Positions 46,492-55,569 are shown, numbered from the stretch's first letter. The stretch is DNA of 64,000 nt from Nocardia sp. CDC159 (GCF_023740735.1 NZ_JAMRXH010000001.1:124001-188000); one strand, 5' to 3'. Numbers and translations: made by a program. Notes: generated by a model not told the origin, from the letters alone.

Positions 46492-46698
46492 GTGATCAGC
46501 GGTGGGGAGTTGCCGGAATGCGCACCCGTTGCGCCGCAACCGAAAGGGATCGGCTGCTTCCGAACAGTCACCGGCAGAGCACGTTTCGCGGCCGCCTACC
46601 GCGCCGGAATGCGATTGCTGCCGCCCGTCGCCGAAACCCGGCTGGTGACAACACGATTCGGCCGCGTGACCGCGTACCGATTCGGCCCGCCCGGCTGG
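46492..46698 (+). pseudogene. 5' fragment of an alpha/beta-hydrolase gene
   Basis: From GTG 46492 the frame reads like the N-terminus of an actinobacterial alpha/beta hydrolase: CFRTVTGRARFAAAYRAGM, LLPPVAETRLVTTRFGRV, TAYRFGPPG. The next residues should begin the LVLLHG oxyanion region, but the homology stops at about 46695 and the frame runs on as low-quality sequence into the YidB-like gene. The fragment keeps a TACACT promoter. Whether a product is made is unknown. Confidence 0.5.
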
Positions 46699-46825
46699 CG
46701 TCGGCCATCCTTCGCGACCGCGCGGACGTGTCGCAGCGGTCCGCGCCCCAGCGGTCGGTCTGTTTGGCGACACCTGCCGGTGGTAGTCCGGACAGACGTG
46801 CGCGCATCGACCACGGGAGGTATTG

Positions 46826-47221
46826 ATGGACCCCGACGATCACAGCGAGGACCGCGTTCACCTCGACATCGACCTGACCAGACTTCGCCGCACGTCGCTC
46901 GGGGACGCGGCCGACCCGAACCACCCGGTCACCCCCGCTCAGCTGACTGCGGCCGTCGACGGTGACCAATTGGCCGCATTCGCCGGCGAAGTCGGCATCC
47001 CGGCCGACGAGCTCACCGCTCGGCTGTCCGAGGCGCTGCGCAGCGCGAGAAACCTCCCCGTGCGCGACAACTACGTGATGGTGAAGTTCAAGACCGAAGA
47101 CGACGAGCGGGCCATCGACTTTCCCGGTCATCGTCGTGCCCCCGAGATCGAGTTTTGGTTCGAAGTCGACCACACCGGCACTCTGCGGGTCATCGCTGCG
47201 GCTGCCCGGCATCGTGAGTGA
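46826..47221 (+). CDS. YidB-like (DUF937-type) single-module protein, paralogue
   Basis: A 131-residue protein with the same plan as 38834-39208: VHLDIDLTRL, then PVTPAQLTAAVDGDQLAAFA and EVGIPADELTARLSEAL, and a C-terminal strand region with IEFWFEVDHTGTLRV. The middle region (YVMVKFKTEDDERAIDF) is longer than in the paralogue and the LPEV end of the module is lost. ATG 46826 follows GGGAGG. Function unknown. Confidence 0.72.
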   Translation: MDPDDHSEDRVHLDIDLTRLRRTSLGDAADPNHPVTPAQLTAAVDGDQLAAFAGEVGIPADELTARLSEALRSARNLPVRDNYVMVKFKTEDDERAIDFPGHRRAPEIEFWFEVDHTGTLRVIAAAARHRE

Positions 47222-47246
47222 GACCGGGGCGTCTGCTCGGCATGGG

Positions 47247-47252
47247 TAGGGT
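47247..47252 (+). promoter_or_regulatory. -10 hexamer TAGGGT, leaderless start
   Basis: TAGGGT ends seven bases before ATG 47260. Confidence 0.55.
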
Positions 47253-47259
47253 GGTGATC

Positions 47260-48099
47260 ATGTCGGAGCCGCTGTCGCCCAAGGTTTCCCGGATCGCACT
47301 CGTGCTGGGTGGTGGTGGGCCGGTGGGGGTGGCCTGGCTGGCCGGGCTGGCGGGGGAGTTGCGGCGGCAGGGGGTGGATCTGGGGGCGGCGGATCGGTTG
47401 GTGGGCACCTCGGCGGGGGCGATCGTGGCGGCGGTGCTCGCCGATGGCGGTGACCCGGTCGCGGTGCTGACCCTGGGCGCGGCCACCGCGTCCGAGCCCG
47501 CGGTGGCCATGGATATGGCGGTATTCGCGCCGCTGCGGGAGCCGGGGCTGGATCTGGCGGCGGCGCGACGCAAGGTGGGGGAGCTGGCGATGGCGGCCCG
47601 GGCCGGGGACGCGGGGGAGCAGGTGGCCCGGATGGAAGCGATGCTGGGGATGACGCAGTGGCCGCGGCGGGATCTGGTGATCACCGCGGTCGAGGTGGCC
47701 AGTGGCCGGCTGCGCGGGTGGACCCGCGCCGACGAGGCGTCGCTGGCGCAGGCGGTGGCCGCGAGCACCGCGGTGCCGGGGATGTTCGCGCCGGTGCCGA
47801 TCGCGGGCGGCCATTACATCGATGGCGGCATCGGCTCCCCGATCAACGCCCATCTGGCCGCGGGCGCGGATCTGGTGGTCATCGTGGAACCGCTGGCGCA
47901 CATGTTCGGTCATCTGCCCTCCGACGGGGATCTCGCGGGCGCGACCGCGGTCTCGATCGTCCCGGACACGATGTCGATCGCCGCGTTCGGCCCGGACGTG
48001 TTCAATCCCGCCGCGCTGGCCCCGGCCTACGAATCGGGCGTGCGCCAGGCCGTGGACGCCGCCAAGATCCTCGCCGACTCGGGCTGGCCGACCCACTGA
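47260..48099 (+). CDS. Patatin-like phospholipase
   Basis: A 279-residue lipid acyl hydrolase. The oxyanion loop ALVLGGGGPVGVAWLAG, the nucleophile elbow GTSAGA with catalytic Ser, and the dyad Asp in YIDGGIGSP are all present. No signal peptide. It would cleave an acyl ester of a membrane lipid; the natural lipid is unknown. A TAGGGT box lies seven bases upstream. Confidence 0.9.
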   Translation: MSEPLSPKVSRIALVLGGGGPVGVAWLAGLAGELRRQGVDLGAADRLVGTSAGAIVAAVLADGGDPVAVLTLGAATASEPAVAMDMAVFAPLREPGLDLAAARRKVGELAMAARAGDAGEQVARMEAMLGMTQWPRRDLVITAVEVASGRLRGWTRADEASLAQAVAASTAVPGMFAPVPIAGGHYIDGGIGSPINAHLAAGADLVVIVEPLAHMFGHLPSDGDLAGATAVSIVPDTMSIAAFGPDVFNPAALAPAYESGVRQAVDAAKILADSGWPTH

Positions 48100-48124
48100 C
48101 GGTGACCTGCGGTTACTACGCGCG

Positions 48125-48130
48125 TATTAT
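48125..48130 (+). promoter_or_regulatory. -10 hexamer TATTAT, leaderless start
   Basis: TATTAT ends six bases before GTG 48137, the first codon of the toxin-like gene. Confidence 0.55.
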
Positions 48131-48136
48131 CGGGTT

Positions 48137-48412
48137 GTGGGTTTCGAATGGCCGGATTGGGCGCTGGCGCACCTGATCGGCGTCGAACCCCACGAGGTCC
48201 GCGAGGTCCTCGGCATGGCCAGGCGCTGGCCGCGACCGGCCGACGACGGCAATGTCACGGTGTTGTCGATCTGGGCCCGCAGCGCCGGTGGGCGGGCGCT
48301 GATCGTGGTGACGCGCCAGGTCGATCAGTGGACGTGGCTGATCGTGGGCGCCCGCGAGATGCGCGCGCAGGAGCTGACGGAGTTCGAAAAGTGGGAACAG
48401 GAGAACCGGTGA
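48137..48412 (+). CDS. BrnT-like toxin candidate
   Basis: A 91-residue protein with the order of a BrnT-type RNase: FEWPDWALAHLIGVEPHEVREV at the start, VLSIWARSAGGRALIVVTRQ strands in the middle and LIVGAREMRAQELTEFEKWE at the end. BrnT proteins are ribosome-independent mRNA interferases. Catalytic residues cannot be assigned with certainty. The stop overlaps by one base the ATG of an RHH protein, the usual BrnT-BrnA order. Some actinobacterial homologues are annotated only as hypothetical. Confidence 0.6.
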   Translation: MGFEWPDWALAHLIGVEPHEVREVLGMARRWPRPADDGNVTVLSIWARSAGGRALIVVTRQVDQWTWLIVGAREMRAQELTEFEKWEQENR

Positions 48413-48744
48413 TGGGCGAGCAGGATTTCCCGACCAGCGCCGACGACGTGCGCGCGCTGATGGACCGGCTGAGTTTCCGCGACGAGCCGGTACCGGCCGG
48501 ACAGCTGCCGCCGCGGTTGCAGCCCGGCGAGGACATCATGGTGACCACCTCGATCCGGTTGCCGCTGGCCTTGCACACGCGCATCAAGGAACTGGCCGAG
48601 CAGCGCGGCGTCGGTGTGTCCACGCTGATCCGCGAATGGAGCGAAGCGGCCGTCACCGACCTCGACGACCACGACGAACTGATCTCGCGCGCCGATGTCC
48701 TGCGCGCCCTGGCCAGCATTCACCCCGTCCGCCACGCCAGCTGA
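48412..48744 (+). CDS. RHH (CopG/BrnA-like) antitoxin candidate
   Basis: A 110-residue protein. Its DNA-binding ribbon-helix-helix is in the second half: VTTSIRLPLALHTRIKELA, then GVSTLIREWSEAAV. The N-terminal half is probably the toxin-binding part, the reverse of typical BrnA. AGGAG lies seven bases before the ATG; a GTG one codon earlier is possible. It probably neutralises the upstream protein and represses the pair's promoter. Confidence 0.65.
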   Translation: MGEQDFPTSADDVRALMDRLSFRDEPVPAGQLPPRLQPGEDIMVTTSIRLPLALHTRIKELAEQRGVGVSTLIREWSEAAVTDLDDHDELISRADVLRALASIHPVRHAS

Positions 48745-48811
48745 CCCGCACCCCCGCTGTCCGATCGTGACCCGGCCGTTCCTCTGCCCGGAGCGCGCCT
48801 ACGGACCGTCG

Positions 48812-48847
48812 CCGATTCGCTCGCGGCGAAACGATTCAGCGAATCGG
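48812..48847. terminator. Terminator hairpin between convergent genes
   Basis: A 10-bp stem CCGATTCGCT/AGCGAATCGG (48812-48821 with 48838-48847) closes a 16-base loop. Confidence 0.6.
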
Positions 48848-48903
48848 GCGATCTCGCCGTACTCACCGTCCGTAATACGCTGTCCCACAACGACGCTGCC
48901 GGC

Positions 48904-50868
48904 TCACGAGTCGACATGCACATGCGGGCGCTGATGCGGATCGGGCACCGCGCGCCGCAGGATCTCCCGGGTCACCGGCGCGACCTCCCCCTCACCCACG
49001 AACAGGAACTTCACCAGATTCACGATCGGATTGCCTTCGGTCCATTCGAAATACACATGCGGATTGAGCCCGGTGCGATCGCGGATGGCCAGCAGGATCG
49101 CGGCGATCGAGTTGGGGACCGCGGCGGCCTCCACCGACAGCACCTGGTAGCAGCCCAGTTCCAGCCCGGTGACGTGCAGGTCGGTGGAGAATTCGGAGGC
49201 GTCCTTGACGATGACCTCGAGAAACAGCACCGGATCGCCGCGGGGAATGTGGCTTTCCAGACGCTGTTCGGCCTCCTTCTCCCGATAGTCGTCGGGATGG
49301 CGGATCTCCCCGGCCTCGCGGTCGTGGGTGACCACCCGGATGGTGCCGCTGGCGGCGATCCTGTCGATCAACCAGGCGGCCTTGTCGTCGAAGCGGACCT
49401 CGATCGCGCGCAGTTCGAATGCGCGCCGGGCCCGGGAGGCGAAGGACACCACGATGATCGACACGATGAACAGCGACGCCAGCTGCACACCTTCGGGCCG
49501 TTCCACGATATTGGCGATGGTGGTGTAGACGAAAACGGCGGTGACGACACCGAATCCGACGGTTGTGCCGCGCTCGCCGCGGGCGGCCGCCGACAGGGTG
49601 ACCGCGACGGCCGCGGAGGTGATCAGCACCAGCACCCCGGTCGCATACGCGCCGCCCTGGGCGTCGACATCGGCATCGAAATACCAGGTGATCGCGAACG
49701 CGACGGCCGCGAACACCAGCACCAGCGGCCGGGTGGCGCGCGCCCATTCCGGCGCCATCCCGTAGCGGGGCAGATACCGCGGCACCAGATTGAGCAGCCC
49801 AGCCATCGCCGAGGCGCCGGCGAACCACAGGATCGCGATGGTCGCGATGTCGTAGACGGTGCCGAACCCGTTGCCGAGGTAGCGGTGGGCCAGATACGCC
49901 AGCGCCCGCCCGTTGGCCGACCCACCCGAGCGGAACTCCTGTTCCGGGATCAACACCACGGTGATGACACTGGACACGATCAGGAAACCGCTCATGATCA
50001 ACGCCGCGGTGGTCAGCAGCCGCCGCGCGCCGCGGATCCGGGTGCGCGGATCGTCCTCGGATTCCCCGGGCGCGCTGGTGATCTGCGGCATCACCGCCAC
50101 CCCGGTCTCGAATCCGGACAGTCCCAGCGCCAGCTTGGGAAACACCAGCAGCGAGATCCCGATCATCGCGGCGACGCTGCCGTGCTGGGTGGTCATGGCG
50201 TGGGTCCAGTCCACGACCAGCCCGCGCGCGGTGGCGACGTGATAGAGCCCGACGACGGCCACGATCAGATTCAGCGCGAGGTAACTGCCGACCAGCGCCA
50301 CCGCGACCCCGATGGCCTCGGCGAACCCCTTGAGGAAGATCGCCGCCAATCCCGCCAGCAGCGCCAGCGTGATGGCCAGCGCATGCGCGCGCAGCGGGTC
50401 GGGGAGGTACGGATTCTCCACGATGTGCGCGGCGCCGTCGGCCGCCGACAGCGTCATGGTGATCACGAAGTCGGTGGCGGCGAAGCCGAGCAGCACGAGC
50501 ACGAACAGCTTGCCCGTCCAGCGCGGCAGGATCGCGGCGAACATCGCCAGCGAGCCGCCGCCGTGCGGGGATTCCGCGGCCACCCGCCGATACACCGGCA
50601 GCGCCCCGAACAGCGTCAGCGCGACCAGCACCAGCGTGGCCAGCGGGGAGAGCGCCCCGGCGGCGAGCGCGGCGATACCCGGCTGATAGCCGAGGGTGGA
50701 GAAGTAGTCGACGCCGGTCAGGCACATCACCTGCCACCAGGACCGCTGCGAGGCGGCGTGCTCGGATTTGATCATCGGCCCGGGATGACGGGAGAACCGG
50801 TCGTCCTCGGCGCCGCGCAGCAGCCACGCCGCCACCCGCGCGCGGGCTCGCCCGGCGGTCGTGGTCAC
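48904..50868 (-). CDS. APC-superfamily permease with large cytoplasmic C-terminal domain
   Basis: A 654-residue transporter. Twelve spans occupy about 45-470; the first carries [17 protein letters not shown], typical of the family. The last 170 residues are soluble, with [40 protein letters not shown] and an end rich in His ([10 protein letters not shown]). This layout recalls KUP-like potassium carriers and amino-acid carriers; I cannot decide the substrate. GTG 50868 follows GAGGGGG; a longer start at 50931 is less likely. Confidence 0.8.
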   Translation of the reverse strand: MTTTAGRARARVAAWLLRGAEDDRFSRHPGPMIKSEHAASQRSWWQVMCLTGVDYFSTLGYQPGIAALAAGALSPLATLVLVALTLFGALPVYRRVAAESPHGGGSLAMFAAILPRWTGKLFVLVLLGFAATDFVITMTLSAADGAAHIVENPYLPDPLRAHALAITLALLAGLAAIFLKGFAEAIGVAVALVGSYLALNLIVAVVGLYHVATARGLVVDWTHAMTTQHGSVAAMIGISLLVFPKLALGLSGFETGVAVMPQITSAPGESEDDPRTRIRGARRLLTTAALIMSGFLIVSSVITVVLIPEQEFRSGGSANGRALAYLAHRYLGNGFGTVYDIATIAILWFAGASAMAGLLNLVPRYLPRYGMAPEWARATRPLVLVFAAVAFAITWYFDADVDAQGGAYATGVLVLITSAAVAVTLSAAARGERGTTVGFGVVTAVFVYTTIANIVERPEGVQLASLFIVSIIVVSFASRARRAFELRAIEVRFDDKAAWLIDRIAASGTIRVVTHDREAGEIRHPDDYREKEAEQRLESHIPRGDPVLFLEVIVKDASEFSTDLHVTGLELGCYQVLSVEAAAVPNSIAAILLAIRDRTGLNPHVYFEWTEGNPIVNLVKFLFVGEGEVAPVTREILRRAVPDPHQRPHVHVDS

Positions 50869-51147
50869 CGCACCCCCTCGGGGGCAGCCCGCACCAACGC
50901 CATCATCGCTCGGCCACCCTAACCGCCCCAATCGCCACCGGCGCGCCCACAGCCGCCGTGTCCCGTCCGCACCCGGACAATCCCACCGTGACGACGATCA
51001 CAATCGACGCTATCACCGCACGTCGGGACGCCCGCACCCACCCCCGTCCCGGTTCGCGTCTTGTTTGCCCGGTACGTCGCCCGGGTACATGCCCATTCCG
51101 TGCCGGTCCGCACGATGGCCGGTTCGGACAACCGAAGGGAAAGCCGC

Positions 51148-52476
51148 GTGGACGAACACGAGCCAGAACCGATTCCGCAGGGCCGCTCCGTCGCCGCCGC
51201 CGCGATGGGCAACGCCACCGAATGGTTCGACTACGGCGTCTACGCCGCCACCGCCGGATATCTCACCGACGCCTTCTTCCCCGGCAGCCTCGGCACCCTG
51301 GGCACCCTGCTCGGCTTCGCGATCTCGTTCCTGCTACGCCCGCTCGGCGGCATGGTGTGGGGCCCGCTGGGCGACCGCATCGGCCGAAAAGCGGTGCTGG
51401 CCACCACGATTCTGCTCATGGCCGCCGCCACCGGCGCCATCGGCCTGCTGCCCACCCACGCCTCCGTCGGCGTGGCCGCCCCGATCCTGCTGATCGCGCT
51501 GCGCGTGGTGCAGGGCTTCTCCACCGGCGGCGAATACGGCGGCGCGGCCACCTACATCGCCGAATGCGCCAGCGCCCGCCGCCGCGGATTCCTCGGCAGC
51601 TTCCTGGAATTCGGCACCCTGGGCGGATTCGTCGGCGGCTCGGCGGTCGTGCTGGCCTGCCAGCTCGTCCTCAGCGAGGACGCCATGCACAGCTACGGCT
51701 GGCGCATCCCGTTCCTGCTCGCGGTGCCGCTGGGCCTGATCGGCTGGTACCTGCGCGCCCGGCTCGCGGAATCACCGGTATTCACCGAGATCGCCGACGA
51801 CGGCCCCCCACAACGACCCACCGCGGTGCTGCGCACCCTGCTGCGCGACTACCGACGCGAACTGCTCACCCTCGGCGGACTGGTCGTGGCCCTCAACGTC
51901 GTCAACTACACGCTGCTGGCCTATCAGCCCACCTACCTGAACAAGACCATCGGCCTGGGCGAGAAACAGACCACCGCCATGATGCTGGTCGGGCAACTGG
52001 TGATGATGCTGGTGCTGCCGCTGGCCGGGGCCCTGTCCGACCGGGTCGGGCGACGACCGATGTGGCTGGTGTCGCTGCTCGGGCTGGGCGTGCTGGCGGT
52101 GCCCATGTACTGGCTGATGGGACAGGGCACCGGTTGGGCCATCACCGGATTCGTCGTCCTGGGCCTGCTGTATGTGCCGCAGCTGTCGACCATTTCGGCG
52201 ACCTTCCCCGCGATCTTCCCCACCCAGGTGCGCTACGCGGGCATGGCGCTGGCCTACAACGTCTCCACCGCCGCGTTCGGCGGCACCGCCCCGCTGGTCA
52301 ACGAATGGGTCATCGGCCGCACCGGCTGGACACTGTTCCCCGCGTTCTACACCGTGGCCGCCTGCCTGGTCGGGTTGTGCGCGTGGACATTTCTGCGCGA
52401 AACCGCCGGAGCCTCGCTGCGCGGCACCGAGGTACCCACCACCGACGAACTGCCCGCGGTCTCGCCCACCTCCTGA
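51148..52476 (+). CDS. MFS transporter, metabolite:H+ symporter (ProP-like)
   Basis: A 442-residue twelve-span transporter of the MHS family. GNATEWFDYGVYAATAGYL, GPLGDRIGRKAVL, RVVQGFSTGGEYGGAATYIAE and GALSDRVGRRPMW are the family signatures. Homologues take up betaine, proline, citrate or dicarboxylates with protons. GTG 51148 follows AAGGGA; an ATG at 51115 is an alternative. No gene lies in the 279 bases upstream. Confidence 0.88.
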   Translation: MDEHEPEPIPQGRSVAAAAMGNATEWFDYGVYAATAGYLTDAFFPGSLGTLGTLLGFAISFLLRPLGGMVWGPLGDRIGRKAVLATTILLMAAATGAIGLLPTHASVGVAAPILLIALRVVQGFSTGGEYGGAATYIAECASARRRGFLGSFLEFGTLGGFVGGSAVVLACQLVLSEDAMHSYGWRIPFLLAVPLGLIGWYLRARLAESPVFTEIADDGPPQRPTAVLRTLLRDYRRELLTLGGLVVALNVVNYTLLAYQPTYLNKTIGLGEKQTTAMMLVGQLVMMLVLPLAGALSDRVGRRPMWLVSLLGLGVLAVPMYWLMGQGTGWAITGFVVLGLLYVPQLSTISATFPAIFPTQVRYAGMALAYNVSTAAFGGTAPLVNEWVIGRTGWTLFPAFYTVAACLVGLCAWTFLRETAGASLRGTEVPTTDELPAVSPTS

Positions 52477-52569
52477 ACCCGCCCGCCACCAGCGTTTTGG
52501 ATCACCCGCGCCGCCGGGGCGATACCATCGCTGCTCGGAGCATTCCGGACGAACTGGAGATTTGACGCG

Positions 52570-53253
52570 GTGCGGTTGGCAGTGGTCGAAGACGACGACG
52601 GTGTGGGCGACGCCCTGGTGGCAGCCCTGACGGTGCGCGGGCACCAGGCCAAACGCATGCGCCGCGGCGCGGATCTGCTCATCGCCCACCGCGGTTACGA
52701 CGCGGTCATCCTCGATCTGGGCCTGCCCGACGGCGACGGCCTGCAGGTGCTGCGGCAACTGCGCGAGGTCAGCACCGTACCGGTCGTCATCCTCACCGCC
52801 CGCAGCGACGAACGCTCCATCGTGCGCGGATTACGCGGCAACGCCGACGATTATGTCATCAAACCGCCCCGCATCGCCGAACTGGTGGCCCGCCTCGAGA
52901 ACGTGACCCGCCGCGCCGCCGTCGCCGCCGCCGTGCGCGACTCCCAGCGCGCCCAACGCCAAATCGTCGCCGACACCGCCCACGCCATGCGCAACCCGCT
53001 GACCGCGTTGACCATTCGCCTGGACCCCCTCGGCCCCGCCATCCCCGACCACGCCGCCGCCACCTTCCGCGGCGCGGTCACCGAAACCGACCGCCTCACA
53101 AGCCTGCTCGACGGACTGCTCACCCGCGCCGACCGGCTCGTCCCCGACGTCGCCGCGGGCACCCAATTCCTCGATATGCGCTCACTCATCGGCACCGACG
53201 GCATCCCGCTGCACACCGGCGCGGCCGCGGTCTACCGCCGCTACCACGGCTGA
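52570..53253 (+). CDS. Receiver domain fused to a lone DHp (HisKA-like) domain
   Basis: A 227-residue two-component protein. The receiver (1-115) has acidic Glu7/Asp8/Asp9, phospho-Asp49 (LDLGLPDGDG), Thr76 and Lys98. Instead of a DNA-binding domain, residues about 125-195 match the dimerisation/phosphotransfer helix of actinobacterial kinases: RQIVADTAHAMRNPLTAL, with candidate phospho-His138. No ATPase domain follows. It could be a phosphorelay intermediate, or a relic of an inverted kinase-regulator fusion. No partner kinase is adjacent. Confidence 0.8.
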   Translation: MRLAVVEDDDGVGDALVAALTVRGHQAKRMRRGADLLIAHRGYDAVILDLGLPDGDGLQVLRQLREVSTVPVVILTARSDERSIVRGLRGNADDYVIKPPRIAELVARLENVTRRAAVAAAVRDSQRAQRQIVADTAHAMRNPLTALTIRLDPLGPAIPDHAAATFRGAVTETDRLTSLLDGLLTRADRLVPDVAAGTQFLDMRSLIGTDGIPLHTGAAAVYRRYHG

Positions 53254-53272
53254 ACGACACCACAGATCCCCA

Positions 53273-54130
53273 CTACCGCGACGGCGCGGGCAACCCCACC
53301 AACTCCGCACTCACCGCCACCAGACGATCACCCACCGCATCGTCCTGCGCCACCCGCGACGGCGCCTTCACCCGATCCTTCTGGAAATAGCATCCCGTCA
53401 CCGCACCCAGATCCGGATCCGTCGCCACATACGTCAACCGCCGCCCGCCGTCCTCCGACGACACCATGAAGATCTTCTTCACCACCTCCATCGCGGGCTT
53501 GGCGAACCACGGCGCGGCATTCCAGATCCCCGTCGCCACCGCCCCCGGATGAAACGCATTCACCGTCACCCCCGTCCCCGCCAACCGCCGCGACAACGCC
53601 CGCGCATACAACACATTCGCCAACTTCGACCGGCTGTAGGCCTTCTGACCCGAATACCCCCGCCGCAAATTCAGATCATCGAAATCCAGCGACGCCCCGT
53701 AATGCATCACCGAAGAGGTGAACACGATCCGCGCCGGCGCACTGGCCACCACCCGATCCAGCAGCAACTCCGTCAGCAGGAACCCACCCAGATGATTGGT
53801 CGCGAACGTCGACTCCACCCCGTCCACGGTCTCCGACCGGCTCAGGAAAAAGCTCCCGGCATTATTGGCCAGCACATCGATGCGCTCGTACCGATCCAGC
53901 ACCGCCTCGGCCAAACCGCGCACCGAATCCTGCGACGACACATCGCATTCCAAGGTGTCCACCGCCGCCGCACCGGCCGCGCGCACCTGTTCCGCCGCGG
54001 CCGCCAGCTTCTCCGGATTGCGTCCCACCAGCACCAGCCGCTCGCCCCCCGCCGCGATTTGCCGCGCCGCCGCCAGCCCGATGCCTGATGTCGCCCCCGT
54101 GATCAGGATCGTCTTCATATCCGACACCAT
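53273..54130 (-). CDS. Short-chain dehydrogenase/reductase, retinol-dehydrogenase-like
   Basis: A 285-residue SDR. NAD(P) motif TGATSGIG, Asn-Asn-Ala-Gly in LANNAG, catalytic Ser in FTSSVMHYG and YSRSK with catalytic Tyr and Lys. The chain length and C-terminal region resemble the WW-domain/retinol dehydrogenase-like subgroup. The substrate is unknown. ATG 54130 follows GGAAGGG and begins MVSDMKTILITG; a second ATG lies at 54118. Confidence 0.88.
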   Translation of the reverse strand: MVSDMKTILITGATSGIGLAAARQIAAGGERLVLVGRNPEKLAAAAEQVRAAGAAAVDTLECDVSSQDSVRGLAEAVLDRYERIDVLANNAGSFFLSRSETVDGVESTFATNHLGGFLLTELLLDRVVASAPARIVFTSSVMHYGASLDFDDLNLRRGYSGQKAYSRSKLANVLYARALSRRLAGTGVTVNAFHPGAVATGIWNAAPWFAKPAMEVVKKIFMVSSEDGGRRLTYVATDPDLGAVTGCYFQKDRVKAPSRVAQDDAVGDRLVAVSAELVGLPAPSR

Positions 54131-54230
54131 GCCAGATCCCTTCCTCGCTGTCCTGCCACAGCAATAGCCCGAACACGCACCCCTATGCCCGCCCGGCATC
54201 GAAACACCCTGGCAGCCAACACCAACCCGG

Positions 54231-54236
54231 TACCGT
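54231..54236 (+). promoter_or_regulatory. -10 hexamer TACCGT, leaderless start
   Basis: TACCGT ends six bases before ATG 54243. Confidence 0.6.
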
Positions 54237-54242
54237 GAATCA

Positions 54243-55106
54243 ATGCAACCGGTACTCGTCACAGGAGCCGCCGGAGGAATACAGGGCTCGACGGGCCGCC
54301 ACCTCACCGCCCAACTCCTCGGCCGCGGCATCCCCGTCCGCGCCCTGGTTCACACCGACGACGAGCGCGCCGCCCCGCTGCGCCGACTCGGCGCCGAGGT
54401 CATCGTCGGTGACCTACGCGAATACACCACCAACCGCACCGCCCTCGACGGCGTGCGCGCCGCCTACTTCACCTACCCCGTCATCGACGGACTCCTCGAC
54501 GCCGCAGGCGCATTCGCCGTCGCCGCCCACGACGCGGGCCTCGGCCGCGTCGTCGCCGTCTCCCAACTCGCCGCCGGACCACAGGCTCTCACCCCGCGCA
54601 TGCGCCAGCACTGGGTCGCCGAACAAATCCTCGACTGGGCCGACATCGGCGCAATCCACCTGCGCGCCGCCGTCTTCCACGAAAACCTCGCCCTACTCGC
54701 CGACACCGGCGACGGCACCCGCCTGACCCTGCCCCTGGGCCCCGAGACCACCGTCCTACCCCTGGTCGCCGCCACCGACGTCGCCCGCGTCGCCGCCGGA
54801 CTGCTCACCGACCCCACCCGCCCCGCCGACCCCGTGCTGCTGCTCACCGGCGACATCCAGCCCATCGGCGCCGCCGCCCGCACCCTCGGCCGCACCTACA
54901 CCGACACCCCACCCGAACGCTGGCACCGCTGGGCCCTCGACTTCTACCGCTCACCGCACGCCGCCGAACACCTCACCAAACTCTGGGAGATCTTCCGCCT
55001 GCTCGGCGAAGGCACCAACCTCTACCAAATCACACCCACCATCGAACGCTACGGCGGCCACCCGCCAACCACCCTGGCCGCCTTCGCCGCCCACCGCCAC
55101 GGCTGA
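54243..55106 (+). CDS. NmrA-like NAD(P)-binding protein
   Basis: A 287-residue atypical SDR. The N-terminal motif is TGAAGGIQGSTG, with AEVIVGDLRE and LGRVVAVSQLA. The catalytic Tyr-x3-Lys is absent (the equivalent region has MRQHWVAEQILDW), as in NmrA-type redox sensors and some reductases. It starts at 54243 after TACCGT. It probably reads the NADP state or reduces an unknown compound. Confidence 0.85.
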   Translation: MQPVLVTGAAGGIQGSTGRHLTAQLLGRGIPVRALVHTDDERAAPLRRLGAEVIVGDLREYTTNRTALDGVRAAYFTYPVIDGLLDAAGAFAVAAHDAGLGRVVAVSQLAAGPQALTPRMRQHWVAEQILDWADIGAIHLRAAVFHENLALLADTGDGTRLTLPLGPETTVLPLVAATDVARVAAGLLTDPTRPADPVLLLTGDIQPIGAAARTLGRTYTDTPPERWHRWALDFYRSPHAAEHLTKLWEIFRLLGEGTNLYQITPTIERYGGHPPTTLAAFAAHRHG

Positions 55107-55122
55107 CAGCCCTGCCTCCCGG

Positions 55123-55128
55123 TACCGT
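55123..55128 (+). promoter_or_regulatory. -10 hexamer TACCGT before a GTA start
   Basis: TACCGT ends seven bases before GTA 55136, the position of the first codon of the VOC gene. Confidence 0.5.
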
Positions 55129-55135
55129 CGAACCG

Positions 55136-55546
55136 GTACATCTGGAACTCGTCACGCTCATCGTCGACGACTACGACCCCGCCATCGCCTTCTTCGTCGA
55201 CCGACTCGGCTTCGACCTCGTACAGGACGCACCCGCCCACACCAACGACGGCCGCCCCAAACGCTGGGTCGTCGTCCGCCCACCCGGCGCCCACACCGGC
55301 ATCCTGCTCGCCCGCGCCGACGGCGAACGCCAAAGCGCCGCAGTCGGAAACCAGACCGCGGGCCGCGTCGGCTTCTTCCTGCGCGTCGACGACTTCGATG
55401 CCGCGCATCGCCGCCTGACCGACCGGGGCATCGAATTCCTGACCACTCCCCGCGACGAACCCTACGGCCGGGTCGCGGTCTTCCTCGACATCGCGGGCAA
55501 CCGCTGGGACCTGCTCGGTCCCGCCGAACCATTACCTCGCGCGTAA
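55136..55546 (+). CDS. VOC-family protein with no standard start codon
   Basis: A 136-residue glyoxalase/bleomycin-resistance-fold protein, complete in two modules: LELVTLIVDDYDPAIAFFVD then RPKRWVVVRPPGAHTGILLA, and RVGFFLRVDDFDAA then YGRVAVFLDIAGNRWDLLG. Metal ligand His at residue 2 and Glu are as in homologues. The frame has no ATG, GTG or TTG anywhere. Homology places the first residue at GTA 55136, seven bases after a TACCGT box; CTG 55142 is an alternative. So the gene is either started at GTA/CTG on a leaderless message or has just lost its start. Confidence 0.72.
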   Translation, partial: VHLELVTLIVDDYDPAIAFFVDRLGFDLVQDAPAHTNDGRPKRWVVVRPPGAHTGILLARADGERQSAAVGNQTAGRVGFFLRVDDFDAAHRRLTDRGIEFLTTPRDEPYGRVAVFLDIAGNRWDLLGPAEPLPRA

Positions 55547-55569
55547 TCGTCGCCCCACACCCCGCTCTC

